Positions 45,957 through 56,621 of a stretch of DNA of 64,000 nt are shown here, piece by piece (the first letter of the stretch is position 1; every line of letters begins with the position of its first letter). The DNA is from Cryptomeria japonica (taxonomy: Eukaryota > Streptophyta > Pinopsida > Cupressales > Cupressaceae): contig NC_081410.1 of assembly GCF_030272615.1 (NCBI RefSeq), positions 128,889,640-128,953,639 on the forward strand, written 5' to 3'. Below the pieces are notes generated by a model. It was not told the DNA's origin, ran no database searches, and was given only the letters and a program-made list of their open reading frames with translations. The position numbers were made by a program, and so were the translations under genes.

Positions 45957-46329
45957 GTTTTTAATGTTTGTCAAAAGGGGGGAGTAATATTATGATACTA
46001 CAAAGAGGAAAGCCTAGCAAAGGGGGAGTAATTCTACACTTGGAGAGTAATACAGTTTTGTTAACACAATTTTGAGTATTGTATACAAGGGGAGTATACC
46101 AAGAAGAATATACAGAGCATTCAGAGCACACAAGTACAAAACAAAATTGAACATGCAAAATTCAGAGTTATATACAGAATAATGATAAGGGGATTATATC
46201 TGCATATACTATTTTTTTGAATATTGTATATATTGTCAAGTATAGTCATTTTGCAAGTATATAGTTTTTGAGTTATGACTTTGTAAGTAGTTTTTGTCAA
46301 ACATCTCAACTAATGTCAAAAGGGGAGAT
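45957..46329 (+). other. E3 3' region with several polypurine-like tracts
   Basis: No gene is present. Purine tracts AAAAGGGGGGAG (about 45973), AAAGGGGGAG (about 46019), CAAGGGGAG (about 46087) and the terminal AAAAGGGGAGAT (46318-46329) follow ORF2. Only the last abuts the LTR. Confidence 0.7.
46318..46329 (+). promoter_or_regulatory. E3 polypurine tract
   Basis: AAAAGGGGAGAT directly precedes the 3' LTR. Confidence 0.88.
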
Positions 46330-47496
46330 TATTACTACTTATCAAATTGCCATTAGTTTCATATCCAAAGTCATACTATATATTCTAGTCGGTTAGTATT
46401 ACCAAATCATGCAGTCGGTACACACAGAGAATTCGGTATGAACAGTCTAGTCGGTTACAGAAGAAAGCAGTCACAGAACGTAGTATTCACCGAGTTGTTT
46501 ACCGAGTAAAGTTTCATGGCTACCGAGTGGTAAAGTTAACTCACCGAGTTGATATTCACCAAGTGAAACGTTTTACTTGATACATTAAACCTGAACATGC
46601 ACATGAAAATGTGTTACAAGATCGGGGCACATCTAACCGTTTTTGCATTGGAAATTGCATTAGGAGATTGTGTATGATTACAAGGTCAATCTAACCAATG
46701 AGATATTTTGTTTAGTTATTCATTCAAAGAATCTTTTTATAAGATCAAAGCATTGAATTAAATCACCGCTGTAAAAGATCTATTTATACAACATGATTCT
46801 AGGGTTAGATAGAGGGAATGTGTGTGTGTATGCATGAAGGAAGACTGTTACAGAGACACGGAGAGGTCACTGAGAAGGTTATCAGTGAACAGTCGAAGAA
46901 CAGAGTAAACAAAAGGGTTTACCAAGTTTAATTATGGGTTACCGAGGTATGGTACAAGCTAGGTAATCTTATTCAGAGCACATACAATTTGCTTTAGCAT
47001 TTAAAATGTAAAGTTGCAGATATTTGTAATAATTTTATTGTAATATTTTGAAGTTGTAAGAGAAACCTTTAACATGGTAAAAGACTCTAACCAAGTCTAT
47101 AAATTGTAAATCCTTTAACCAGGTGCTACACTTATATAGTGTTGTAAAATCCTTTAGTAAGGTAGATCTAACTGATCTTGATACTCCTAACGGGGTAAGC
47201 TATCAGAAATAGCTAAGTGTAGCTCTAACCGAGCAATCTTTATTATTGTAGTAGTGAAGTTGTGGGTGCCATCCCCACCGCATTTTTTCTCTCTAACCAA
47301 GAGTTTCTGCGTGACCAAAATATATGTGTTATGGAGTGAATCATGTATGATTGTTATCTGTTGATTTTAGTTTTATTTTATGTTACTACACTATTCTGTT
47401 TATGCATAACAATAAGGTTATTATCGAAGAAAAGTTTTGGAGTACTGATTCACCCCTCCCCTCTCAGTACATCAGCTTTCCATATTAGGCCTAACA
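46330..47496 (+). repeat. E3 3' LTR
   Basis: This is 1167 bp, paired with 39454-40620. Its first dinucleotide is mutated from TG to TA. It ends AGGCCTAACA before the TSD CAAGA. Confidence 0.95.
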
Positions 47497-47501
47497 CAAG
47501 A

Positions 47502-47806
47502 TGTAGCTCATGTGAAGTGGGAAGGGTTACGAGGGTGATGGTATTGATGTAAGCGTCCAAGAAGATATCTTTCTCATATTCATAAGGCATTTCGTGGAAT
47601 TCCTCTTCGTCAACGCTTTCGATATTCGAAGAAGAACTAGAAGGGGCACCAGCAATAGTAATCTTAGGCACCGGGGTGTACCCCAAGCCTCTGTTGTATC
47701 TGTAGGAGATAAGATTTATGGGTTCTTTTCTTCCTTTCTCCTTTGGTCCCAGGCCGTGTCCTTTGTAACCCATTTTTTCAACTATGGCAGATGCTTTTGG
47801 GTACAT
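47502..47806 (-). pseudogene. G2 G-patch-like domain and start of linker
   Basis: MYPKASAIVEKMGYKGHGLG, then PKEKGRKEPI and, later, RGLGYTP fit the G-patch consensus well. G-patch modules bind RNA or activate DEAH helicases, and one follows the protease in betaretroviruses. Here it also sits directly C-terminal to the protease. An acidic linker follows (ESVDEEEFHEMPYEYEKD) until the E3 insertion. Confidence 0.82.
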
Positions 47807-47899
47807 TTTTTTGGATATTCTTGCTGGATCTTCATCCTCTTCTTTGTATAGCCATGAAGAGATATCTGCTTTGAGCCTCTCATTATCAAGTGGGCCCCA

Positions 47900-48790
47900 T
47901 TATTGGAAGGTGGCATTTTGGCATTGCATGACTGGTTTTGGGTCCTTTTTGAGCTCTTTTGGTTTGCCAAATGACTTAGGAGAGAGAGGGAGGTTGCCTA
48001 TCAATAAGATGTCCTCCAATTTGTATTCTCCACAGCCATTGTCCAAGATCTTGATTTGATTATTTGGTTGGGATGATGTGGAGGCAACATTTGATGTGTT
48101 AGATGGAGGCATTGGTGAGGGTCTATTTAGTGGGCAATGATACAGATGCTTCCCCTCTAATGGTTTGCAATATTGAAAAGGTTGGGGATCACCTTTGATA
48201 GTGATCACTCTTCCATTATAGGGGAATTTGATGCATTGGTGATAGGTGGAGGGTACGGCCTGCAAGGAATGAATCCATGGCCTCCCAAGGAGAATGTTGT
48301 AGGGGAGATCAAGATCTAGTACTTGGTAAGGGGTTTCAATTGTAATGGGGCCCACTTGAAGAGGTAAGGTGATCATGCCCTTTGAAATTCTTTCTGCATC
48401 ATCATATGCCTTTATTGTGATCCTTCCTGATGTGTCTATCAGATCCTTAGAAAGTCCCAATTGTTTTATTAATTTGTATGTGCATAGATTAAGCCCGGAT
48501 CCACTGTCTATTAGGATATGTTTGACCTTGTGCTTGTGGATGAGAGTTTTGATGTAAAAAGGTTTGTTATGGTCTTCATCTGTGGGAGCGTCTTTGGAGT
48601 TAAATACAATGTGTTGTTGGACAACAAGGTTTCCAATGAGGCCTTGGAATTGGGTGGCGTTGATATTATCAGGAACACGTGATTGGAGATGGACTTGTTC
48701 CAAAATTTCTTTATGGATCGGGGAAGTCTTGAGAAGTTCCAAAATGGAGATCTGCACAGGTGTCTTCCCAAGTTAATCAAGGAGGTCATA
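47900..48790 (-). pseudogene. G2 aspartic protease region
   Basis: Open for 285 residues. The active site is LIDSGSGLNLCTYKL (D-S-G, about 48520), followed by GRITIKAYDDAERISKGMI, YQVLDLDLPYNILLGRPWIH and the conserved tail AVPSTYHQCIKFPYNGRVI. The C-terminal extension with LPLSPKSFGKP recurs in G1 (LSLSPKSYGRP, about 22110). The role is polyprotein cleavage. This piece itself is intact; the surrounding frame is not. Confidence 0.88.
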
Positions 48791-49114
48791 TCAGCGGGGG
48801 GAAGACATGGGTGGGGGGTTTAGTGGGGGAGGGATTCCTTGGATGCTGACTTTACCTCAGTGTGTAGTTGCATTGCAGTCATTATGGAAATGGGAGGTGG
48901 AAGGCGTGGTGCCCTGAATGACTATCCTACCAGGATTTGGTCTGGTTTGGGAAGAAGGAGGATTGACTCCTTGGATGGTTATGGCATTGACATGATTGTC
49001 TGCAGGCTCAATGCGACCTACTAAAAAATCAAAGCCGATTATGTGATTAGCGTAGTCATAACCCATTGCGTTAGATGATGAGACTTTTCCTTTATCATGA
49101 TTCGGGAAGGGTTC

Positions 49115-51146
49115 CTAGTACATTTTGAGTTTGTTATTGTTATTACTAGGTTTTGCATTTGCTACTTCAATCTCACCTCTATCAATGAGATCTTGTATGT
49201 AGATATTCAGTTTCATACACTTGCGTGTATCATGTTCCTTGATATGATGGTATTCACAATACTCATTTTCATTATACCATCTTGGTTTAGGTTGATTGGG
49301 GTCAAACGGGTGAGTGATTGGAAAAACCACTGCACCTGCTTGGACAAGTTTCTGAAACACCATTTCAATAGGCTCAGCCAAAGGAGTGAAATCTCTTGGA
49401 GTCCTGTTATTCGATCGGGGTAGTCATCCCTGGATTGAGACATTGTTGTGAGGTTTTTGGGATTGATTTTGATTATTTTGATTATTGGTGGTGGGTTTTG
49501 GGGGAGCGGCCATGGTTTGGACCCGCTTTGCATCAGTTACACCATCATTGACCACGTTTTTGTTCTTGGACCAAAATTTTGGCTTGTCGTTATGATAAGA
49601 GGAAGAACTTTGTGTCGACTTCTGGTAATGTTTCAAGGTTCCTTCTTCCAACAAGACACATTTGAGGGTGAGGCCCTTATCGGTCAATTTTTGGAAGGAT
49701 TTGATGCATTGGGATATTAAGGGTCTTGAAAGTTCAGGCACCAAGTTCTTTTGGAATAGTTCAATTTGATGTTGTTCTGGCATGTCCCACTGGAATTTCT
49801 TGATAAGATGTCACCATCTTTGTAGGAAATTGGCAAAGGTTTCTCTGAGCCTTTGTTTTGTATTACATAGGTCCATCATAGAAACATCATTACCCATGTT
49901 GTATGCATAGTGGGCCAAAAAAAATTCTGCCAAGTCTGGAAAAAGAGACAATGGAACCTCATGGTAAAGATGAGAACCATGCCAGGGCGTCTCCAGTGAA
50001 ACTTTTGGGAAAGAGTCTGCGAAGATAAAGGTCACTATAGGAGACTTCCTGGCATAAGATGTGGAATTCTCAAACATGATCGCGGGGGTCTCCTTTGCCT
50101 TCATACTTGGTGAATTTAGGAATCTCAAATCTTGGGGGATATGGTGCAACTGATATAGACGGATCATAAGGACAAGGGAAAAACTCTTCGAATGAGTAAG
50201 TTTTCCTTTTATTAGTCCTTTGTTTCATGTCCTTGATGATATTTTTCATGTCTTGAATTTCCTTAATGAGGTCTTGTTGTGTGCTTTGATAATGATGAAG
50301 TGTATTTGCCCCAAGAATTGGATGAGCCAAAGAAGGTGCACCACCACCAATATATTGATATGATGAGGAGGTGGGAATGTGGGATGTGATGACCGATGTC
50401 GCTGGGGTTTGTCTGATAGTTGGTTGTGTTCCGCAAATAGTTGTGACGGGATTGAATACGACCCGGATAAAATTTGCGACATTGTTGGGAGGAAGGGAAG
50501 TTTGTGGAATAGAAATATGTGGTTGAATAGAAGGAGGTGGTATAGAAGTTTGTTGGAGAATAGATGAGATCGGATTTGATAGTGGTATGGATGGTAAGGA
50601 GGAAGAAGGTGGGATGGAGACCATGGTGGGAGGTACTGTGGGTGGCATTCATTGAGCTTGGATGATTGATGGGGCTGCAATTGATTGAGTTTGAATAGTA
50701 GGTGCAACACTTTATGTGGGAAGTACTGTGGGTGGCATTGATTGAGCTTGGATGATTGATGGTGCTGCAATTAATTGAGTTTGAATAGTAGGTGCAGCAC
50801 TTTGTGTGGGAGCGAGGTCTACTTGTGGTTGTTGGGCAAGAGCAGATCTATTAAACTCAAGCGGAAGTTGAGCTCCATTTTCAAGAAGAGCTTTCAGAAG
50901 TGCAGTAGGGTTGTGTTTAATAAACTTGTCCATCATCTCTTGGTTGTAAGAATCTGCTAGGAAAGTTTGCACTTCTAGACAAAGTTCATCTTGGCTAACC
51001 ATGTCAGGATTTTGACTTTGATCTTGATTGCTAGGTTGCCCACTTTGTGTATGATCTTGCGTGGGATCTTCATATAGGACACCAATGTCTGGCATGCCAT
51101 ATTGTTGTTCAGCCATCTTTTTCTTTTGGGATTGAGTTGCGGCCAT
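49115..51146 (-). pseudogene. G2 gag
   Basis: The start ATG at 51146 (MAATQSQKKKMAEQQYGMPD) opens a Gln/Pro-rich N-terminus. A 34-codon unit (APTIQTQ.IAAPSIIQAQSMPP) is duplicated in tandem around 50640-50810; in this copy it carries a TAA (50712-50714, expected CAA) and a TGA. The capsid core follows (FEIPKFTKYEGKGDPRDHV, about 50100, then a frameshift, then the core at 50060-49500). A Cys/His motif reads CEYHHIKEHDTRKCMKLNIY (about 49270). A TGA lies near 49808. The role is particle formation and RNA packaging. Confidence 0.85.
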
Positions 51147-52258
51147 ACACGATATTTGTGATGAAAGGACTTAAGAAATTTGTGATGAAAGGACTTAGAA
51201 AATTTGAGGATGATTGATAGAGGAGGTATGGTTTTAGAAGAAACTTGATGACTAGGTTGTCTTTGGTATGAACATGAAGGATCGATTCGAATGACAAGTT
51301 TTATGAAGGGATATGACCACCCTAATTTGGATGATAGTTGGTATTTCAAAGGACAAACTTGAATGTTGATGGAGAGGACGGACTCTTAGCTTCTCTCTTA
51401 GGCTTATGAAATATGGGATGGATAGAGATTTGACGTAATTTTGGACTTGGTGTGGGTAATGACTTGGACAATTGTTTGTGTCTTGACAAGTGTTTATGCA
51501 AAGTGTTTGGGGATAGTGATGTGTTTTTAGTCTTCTCTTGGCAAGTATGTATCAAATAAAGCAAACACAATGATCAAATGCATATTATCTCAAAGACACT
51601 CATGCTCATATACAACATTCTTAAGGCTGGCAAGGACAATAGTCATTGGATCCCAATTGGTTTTCCAGCTACGCTTACCCAGAGCAGACACTTAGATGCT
51701 TGACCCCACTGGCTCCCCTCCACGACACTCACTTCTCGGGGCAGCCAAGCATCAATTCCCATGAAAACTCCTCATGGCAAACTTTGTGTCTCTACTAAGG
51801 GTCATAAAAATATGGGCCGCTTCAGAGGTCCGACCTCTGCACCAATGACTAGAAGGTTTTTGGCCACTATGAACAAGGTGTTTAGTAAGTCTTCTTGTTA
51901 GGAGCTACCCTTTGAAGTTGCACAAGCGCAATTGAGGCCTATAGCCCAACGAAGCACCAAGAACTTAGTAGTCACGCAAGCGTGATTGAGATCTCTAGGA
52001 CCCTACTAAGCACCCAATGTGAGAGTGAACTCTCATATAGCCCCAACCATTAACCCTTTTGTAGTCAATGGCCTATTTATTATAGTGAGTTGGGAACCCC
52101 AGGTCTGGGTGTACTCACTTGGGTCGTTCCCCTCTTACCTTCTCAAAGAGAAAGTTGGGAGGGCAGGCCCACTAGAGGTAAACACACAATCAAACAAGAA
52201 AAGGTTGGAGGGTCTGGATTTCTGATCGTCTAGTAAGACGAGACCATACTTTCCTACC
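51147..52258. other. G2 5' leader, inner part
   Basis: No gene is supported. Near 51900-52015 a unit of roughly 50 bp with CAAGCG(C/T)(A/G)ATTGAG and CCAACGAAGCACC / CTACTAAGCACCC occurs twice. At 52205-52258 there is one copy of the GGTCTGGATTTCTGAT repeat that is split by N1; its other copies are at 60880-61240. Confidence 0.65.
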
Positions 52259-53469
52259 TGTAGCATCCTAAAATTGCGACACTTGCAATTTCGACTGCAT
52301 TTGGGTCTTCACGATGGTGATGCAACACGGAACCTGAATGGAGACCCCGAAACTTGTTCATGACATCAAAAACTGCATTTTTCTGCACCTTGGCCCGATC
52401 CTCCTTGCACCCTACTGTCCCTGGAGGTGGGACCATGGCGCCTAGCACCCTGGTCCCCCAGGACCATGGCGCCCTGGTCCCTGGCCCTATTTTGGGCCCG
52501 GTCTCTTATGGGGCTTCGGGTCTTTAAGTTTGCAAATTGGAAAATAATCTTCCTAGGTCGGCCTAAGGTCGGGAAAATCAGTCTATCAGCCCTAATTGAC
52601 AAGTATATAAACTACATTTCCTCTCCCATTTTGGTAGATGGAAAAAAGGTGGAAACGATATTCAAGCATTCAAACATTCAAGCATTCAAGCATTCCTTCA
52701 AGCAATTGATCATTCTAAGTCTCCATTCAAGGCTAAGTGTTGCATTCAAGATAAGGATTCAACCATTGAAGAGGAGATCACATAAAACACATTACATGCT
52801 ACATACATTACACCTTCGCATGTAAGAATACAAACATTCTTACAACAAGGTATCAGTACTTGTTTACATTACAAACATTTACATTTACAGCATTTTCATT
52901 TCTTGGTTAATTCCAAAACCGGGGTTTGACCTAAAGGAAAACCCCTCATCCCTAACCCCCCAATTGTCCTCTCTTTTCTGTGTGTAGGTTGCAGGTATGC
53001 GGCTATAATTGAAGATCTGGAATCCTTGTGCAGAGACGAACAGATCCACCTTCGTTTCGCGGATTTTTCGGAGGACCGTGTGCACGCCGGGCGCCATCGT
53101 CCTGTCAACTTTCGCTCAAATTTGCAGAACAACACCGTCTCGACATTTTACTGCTAATTCCAGGTCCACAGCTTCATCCTATATTCCTATCTCTGTTTAT
53201 AAGTGAATCTTTCTCACTTTTCATGCATTCCTAGTTCAATCTTTCTATCTACATTTCTTTACAAAAGAGGGTATCCTTGATGTCTTAACCCTTGAAACTC
53301 ATATAGAATCCAATCTTGCATTGCGTGGGATTGGATCTTGTGGGTTTCAACCCCTCTTTTGAATGTAAAGTCTCTCCTAAGTGAAAACCATCAACCCTAG
53401 TGACCTCCCTTCTCTCTCCTCGGAGTTGGGGAGGGGAGAACGACTAGGGTTCAATTTTTCTGCTTTACA
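52259..53469 (+). repeat. N1 5' LTR
   Basis: This is 1211 bp. It contains a GC-rich hairpin block (52430-52473) and the module GAGGACCGTGTGCACGCCGG (53071 onward). Confidence 0.94.
52430..52473 (+). repeat. GC-rich inverted/direct repeat in N1 5' LTR
   Basis: GGACCATGGCGCC occurs at 52430-52442 and 52461-52473. Between them TGGTCC (52451-52456) pairs with GGACCA (52461-52466) across a CCCA loop. The 3' LTR has only one copy, so 24 bp were gained or lost. Confidence 0.85.
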
Positions 53470-53472
53470 TTT

Positions 53473-53490
53473 TGGTGAACCCGACGTGAA
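53473..53490 (+). promoter_or_regulatory. N1 primer binding site
   Basis: TGGTGAACCCGACGTGAA begins three bases after the LTR. The TGG start is complementary to a tRNA CCA end. I cannot name the tRNA with confidence. Confidence 0.75.
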
Positions 53491-54654
53491 CATCCTCATT
53501 CTGATTATTCATGGTTAGATCTGAAAAATTTGCTTCCTTAATCACGTTTCCATGTTTGATCTTTTGCAAATTTTAGAGGCTAATCGCATAAAAACCCTAA
53601 AATTTTCTTTTTAGTAATTAAACTTGTGAAATGTTTAATTGTTAATGCTTGTTTCAGATCTACCCTTCTATTGCAAATTGTCAATTCATATTTGTGCTTT
53701 AATTCTGAAAATTAAGTGGTTAAATGTCAAAACCCTAATTTTTTTAAACCTTCTTGATTCAACCTTTGACTGATAATTTCACTGATCAAAACACTTCCAA
53801 ATCGGCTGTAACTTTGGATTCCGCAACAAAATCACAATATCTTTCATCTCTGAAAATTTGGAAAAAAGTTGCGAGGACCGTGTGCACCCCGAGCGCCATC
53901 GTCCCCGACATTTTTTCCGAAATTTTGGGAGCTAGATCTTACTGTATTTTTCTGCTAAAATCCAAAATTTTGGCTGATTTTATCAATTTTAACACTTTCA
54001 AAATTAAAGTCAAAGTTGGTCTAGCGATTGCTTGGATTAAGGCTTCTAATCATTCAAAAATCATTGAAATTAAAATTCATATCAAAATTGTGTTTCTTAC
54101 AGTCTTAAATTTGAAAAGTGTGTTAGCATTCATTCGAAATTTCAATACTTTATTCAAATTCTTGCAATTTGTGACTTTTGAAATTAAGTGTCTAATTGCG
54201 ATAACCTTGATTTCCACTTTCAAATTTGAATTTTGCGTGAAATAGAGTCAACTTTTAAATTTCAAAGCCTGCATTGCTTTCAGTATTCCCTCTAAAATCA
54301 TAAAATTCAAAATTTCAGTTTCCCTCTCTTTTTCAAAATTCAAATTTTGCATTTTTCAACAATCTTGGTAGGGTTCAATTTTGAGATTGCAACTTTAATT
54401 TGGCCTATCTACAGATCGTAAAATCACTCAATTTTTTCAGATTAGCTTTAAAATCATCATAACTTTCATCCCTGAAAATTTTGAAAAAAGTTGTGAGGAC
54501 CGTGTGCACTCCGTTCGCCATGGTCCCTGACATTTTTTCCGAAATTTCGGGAGATTGTCCTAATTGCATTTAACAGCTTAAATCTAGGAGATTGGCTGGT
54601 TTTATTGAAATTTTCTACCTCTAAAATTCAAAATCTTCTCTCCTTCTTTAGTGC
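53491..54654 (+). other. N1 5' leader
   Basis: A non-coding leader. A block of about 90 bp is present twice (about 53841-53930 and 54462-54551). Each copy contains GAGGACCGTGTGCAC and GACATTTTTTCCGAAATTT. A 163-residue open frame across this region is Phe/Lys/Ile-rich with no similarity I recognise and is probably chance. Confidence 0.75.
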
Positions 54655-56621
54655 ATGAGTTTTACAACAATAAGCCCTACTTACACTATTCCCGTTAGAC
54701 GAAGCCTTAGAATTAAGTCTTTCCAAGGTGTAATTACCGAGGAGATGGAACCTAATTTGAATGGTCTTTTTAACGAGGACATGGGTAATTCCTCTAATCC
54801 TCTTAATGATGAAGAATCTCTCCATGAGGTTTCTGTAGAACAACTTTCAAAATTGGATAACCAATTTGATGATTTTCGACAATGGATGTCTCAAGAATAC
54901 CCTGATAGCGAAGCTCTTTCATTAATTGAGGGTCTAAAACGTATGGTTCAAAGTGATAAGAATGGAATTGATATTTTGCGTGGTATTGCACACATTGTGG
55001 ATTCGAATGTGATGCCTATGAAGAGTTGTGCCGAAACTTTGGGTTATACACAACTCCTATTGCTAGTATACCTACTTTTACATCAAACATAATGACTACT
55101 TCAACACAAGACATTCCTCCTATGATCACCAGTCATGGGGGCAATCCCTCTTCTTCAATCAACCCTCTTCCTTCATTCAATCCAACTTCTTCATTCATTC
55201 CTTCAATAAGTGTTCCTATTATATCACCACAAATGAACATGACGCAAGGGGGCAATTCGTTTAATCATTCCATTCCTCCTTGTAGTGTTCCTCCTTTCCA
55301 ATCATCTCCTATGACTAACTATCATAGTGTCCCACCACCTTACTCTCTACCTTCTTTCAATAACATAACACCTCCATCACAATCTAACACATCTAATATG
55401 AACTCTTCGACTGAAGCAACCATTAACAATTTTGCACAAACTGTCTCTTCCTTACAGCAACAAATTGCCTCTATGAATCAATCTAAGTTTAGTGTGCCCA
55501 CATTTGATGTTGCGAGCCCACTTTCTCTTGACATTGTTCGAGCTATTCCCCCTAAACATGTTGAAATTCCACATTTGGAGCTTTATAATGGTAAGGGTGA
55601 TCCCCTAACACATGTTAAGACCTTTCAAACGATATGTACCGATTTTGCTTATGACCAAAGGTTGCTTGCAAAACTGTTTACTAGAACATTAAGAGATAAA
55701 GCCCTACAATGGTATTGCTTGTTGCCTTCCTATTCTATTACTTCTTTCGAACAACTTGCAAATGCTTTTATTCAACAATTTCAAAACAATATAAGTCCTA
55801 AAGTTACTTTGATTGATTTAATGCATTGTAAACAAGGTGTTAAAGAAAAAGTGACTGATTTCATTGGTAGATATAAGCATTTGTATGCTCAAATTTCCTT
55901 TCCAGTGCCTAACAATGATATTCAAAGAATCTTTATTTCTAATTTACAAAAAGATATTAGAGAAAAACTCCTGTTTTCTGAGTTTACTTCTTTCCACCAG
56001 TTGCGCGCAACTCTTCACAATTATCAACTGACTGTGAGTCAAATGGAACAAGCAAATCCTATGACTCCAAGTGATAAGGGTGATAGTAGTCAACAACCAT
56101 TTGGGAAGTTTAAACCGAATAGAGAGTCCATTAAATTCAATGAAAACATCATCAACAACAATGTGAATGCAGCATCAGGTGTGCCTCCTATTTCTAAATT
56201 TTTCAAGAAAGAAAGAAAGTTTACTCCTTTGAATGAATCATTGCATAGTATTATGAATAAGTTATTGGAACAAAATGTGCTTACTCTTCCTCCTATAAGG
56301 CAAATAGATCCTGCAAAGATTAATTCGCCCTATTTTGATAACAAATCTTTTTGTCAATTTCATCCTCATCCTGGGCATGATACTGAAAAATGTTTTGCTT
56401 TAAAGGGGAAAATTCGAGATTTGATTGATAATAATACTATTTCTGTTTCTGGAGTGAATGATAAAGGCAACACATCTGTAGCTCCTCCTAACCAAAATCT
56501 TAAGATTTTCACTGATCCATTGCCTTCTCATACCTCTAATGTGATTGATACTACTGATTCCTCTGTCTCACCTGATGATCTCGTGTCTATGACTGCGAAT
56601 GTGACTAACTTTGTAGACTAG
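54655..56621 (+). pseudogene. N1 gag
   Basis: The start is ATG at 54655 (MSFTTISPTYTIPVRRSLRI). A one-base shift near 55045 moves the frame (end of the first frame ...CAETLGYT, new frame ...TTPIASIPTF). The long open part has a Pro/Ser/Asn-rich stretch and then the capsid core HVEIPHLELYNGKGDPLTHV, LRDKALQWYCLLP, FEQLANAFIQQF (55560-55990). A Cys/His motif FCQFHPHPGHDTEKCFALKG follows (about 56350). It ends at a TAG (56619-56621) beyond which the same frame continues into the protease-like part. It packages the element RNA. Apart from the one shift it is in good condition. Confidence 0.88.

Larger units (their letters stand above)
39454..47496 (+). mobile_element. E3: full-length non-autonomous LTR retrotransposon with ORF1 and ORF2
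   Basis: Two LTRs of exactly 1167 bp each (39454-40620 and 46330-47496) and a perfect duplication CAAGA (39449-39453 and 47497-47501) define it. The primer site TGGTATCAGAGC is at 40623-40634 and the polypurine tract at 46318-46329. Inside are ORF1 (40683-42035, coiled coil plus five zinc knuckles) and ORF2 (42560-45956). No protease, RT, RNase H or integrase motif is present. It inserted into the gag-pol linker of G2. The layout equals that of E1/E2 although the LTR sequences differ, apart from the similar ends (TTCACCCCTCCCC...). Confidence 0.94.

Noticed and set aside
39454-47496. E3 as an autonomous Ty1/copia element
   Set aside because: The primer site and LTR ends fit, but no protease, integrase, RT or RNase H motif is found in any frame between the LTRs.
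52427-52825. 132-residue plus frame, repeated at 58975-59349
   Set aside because: It is present only because both N1 LTRs contain it, and it is altered by the 24-bp indel. It is not a conserved coding region.
53754-54245. 163-residue open frame in the N1 leader
   Set aside because: It is low-complexity in composition, spans the duplicated leader block, has no domain, and is not matched by a second similar frame.
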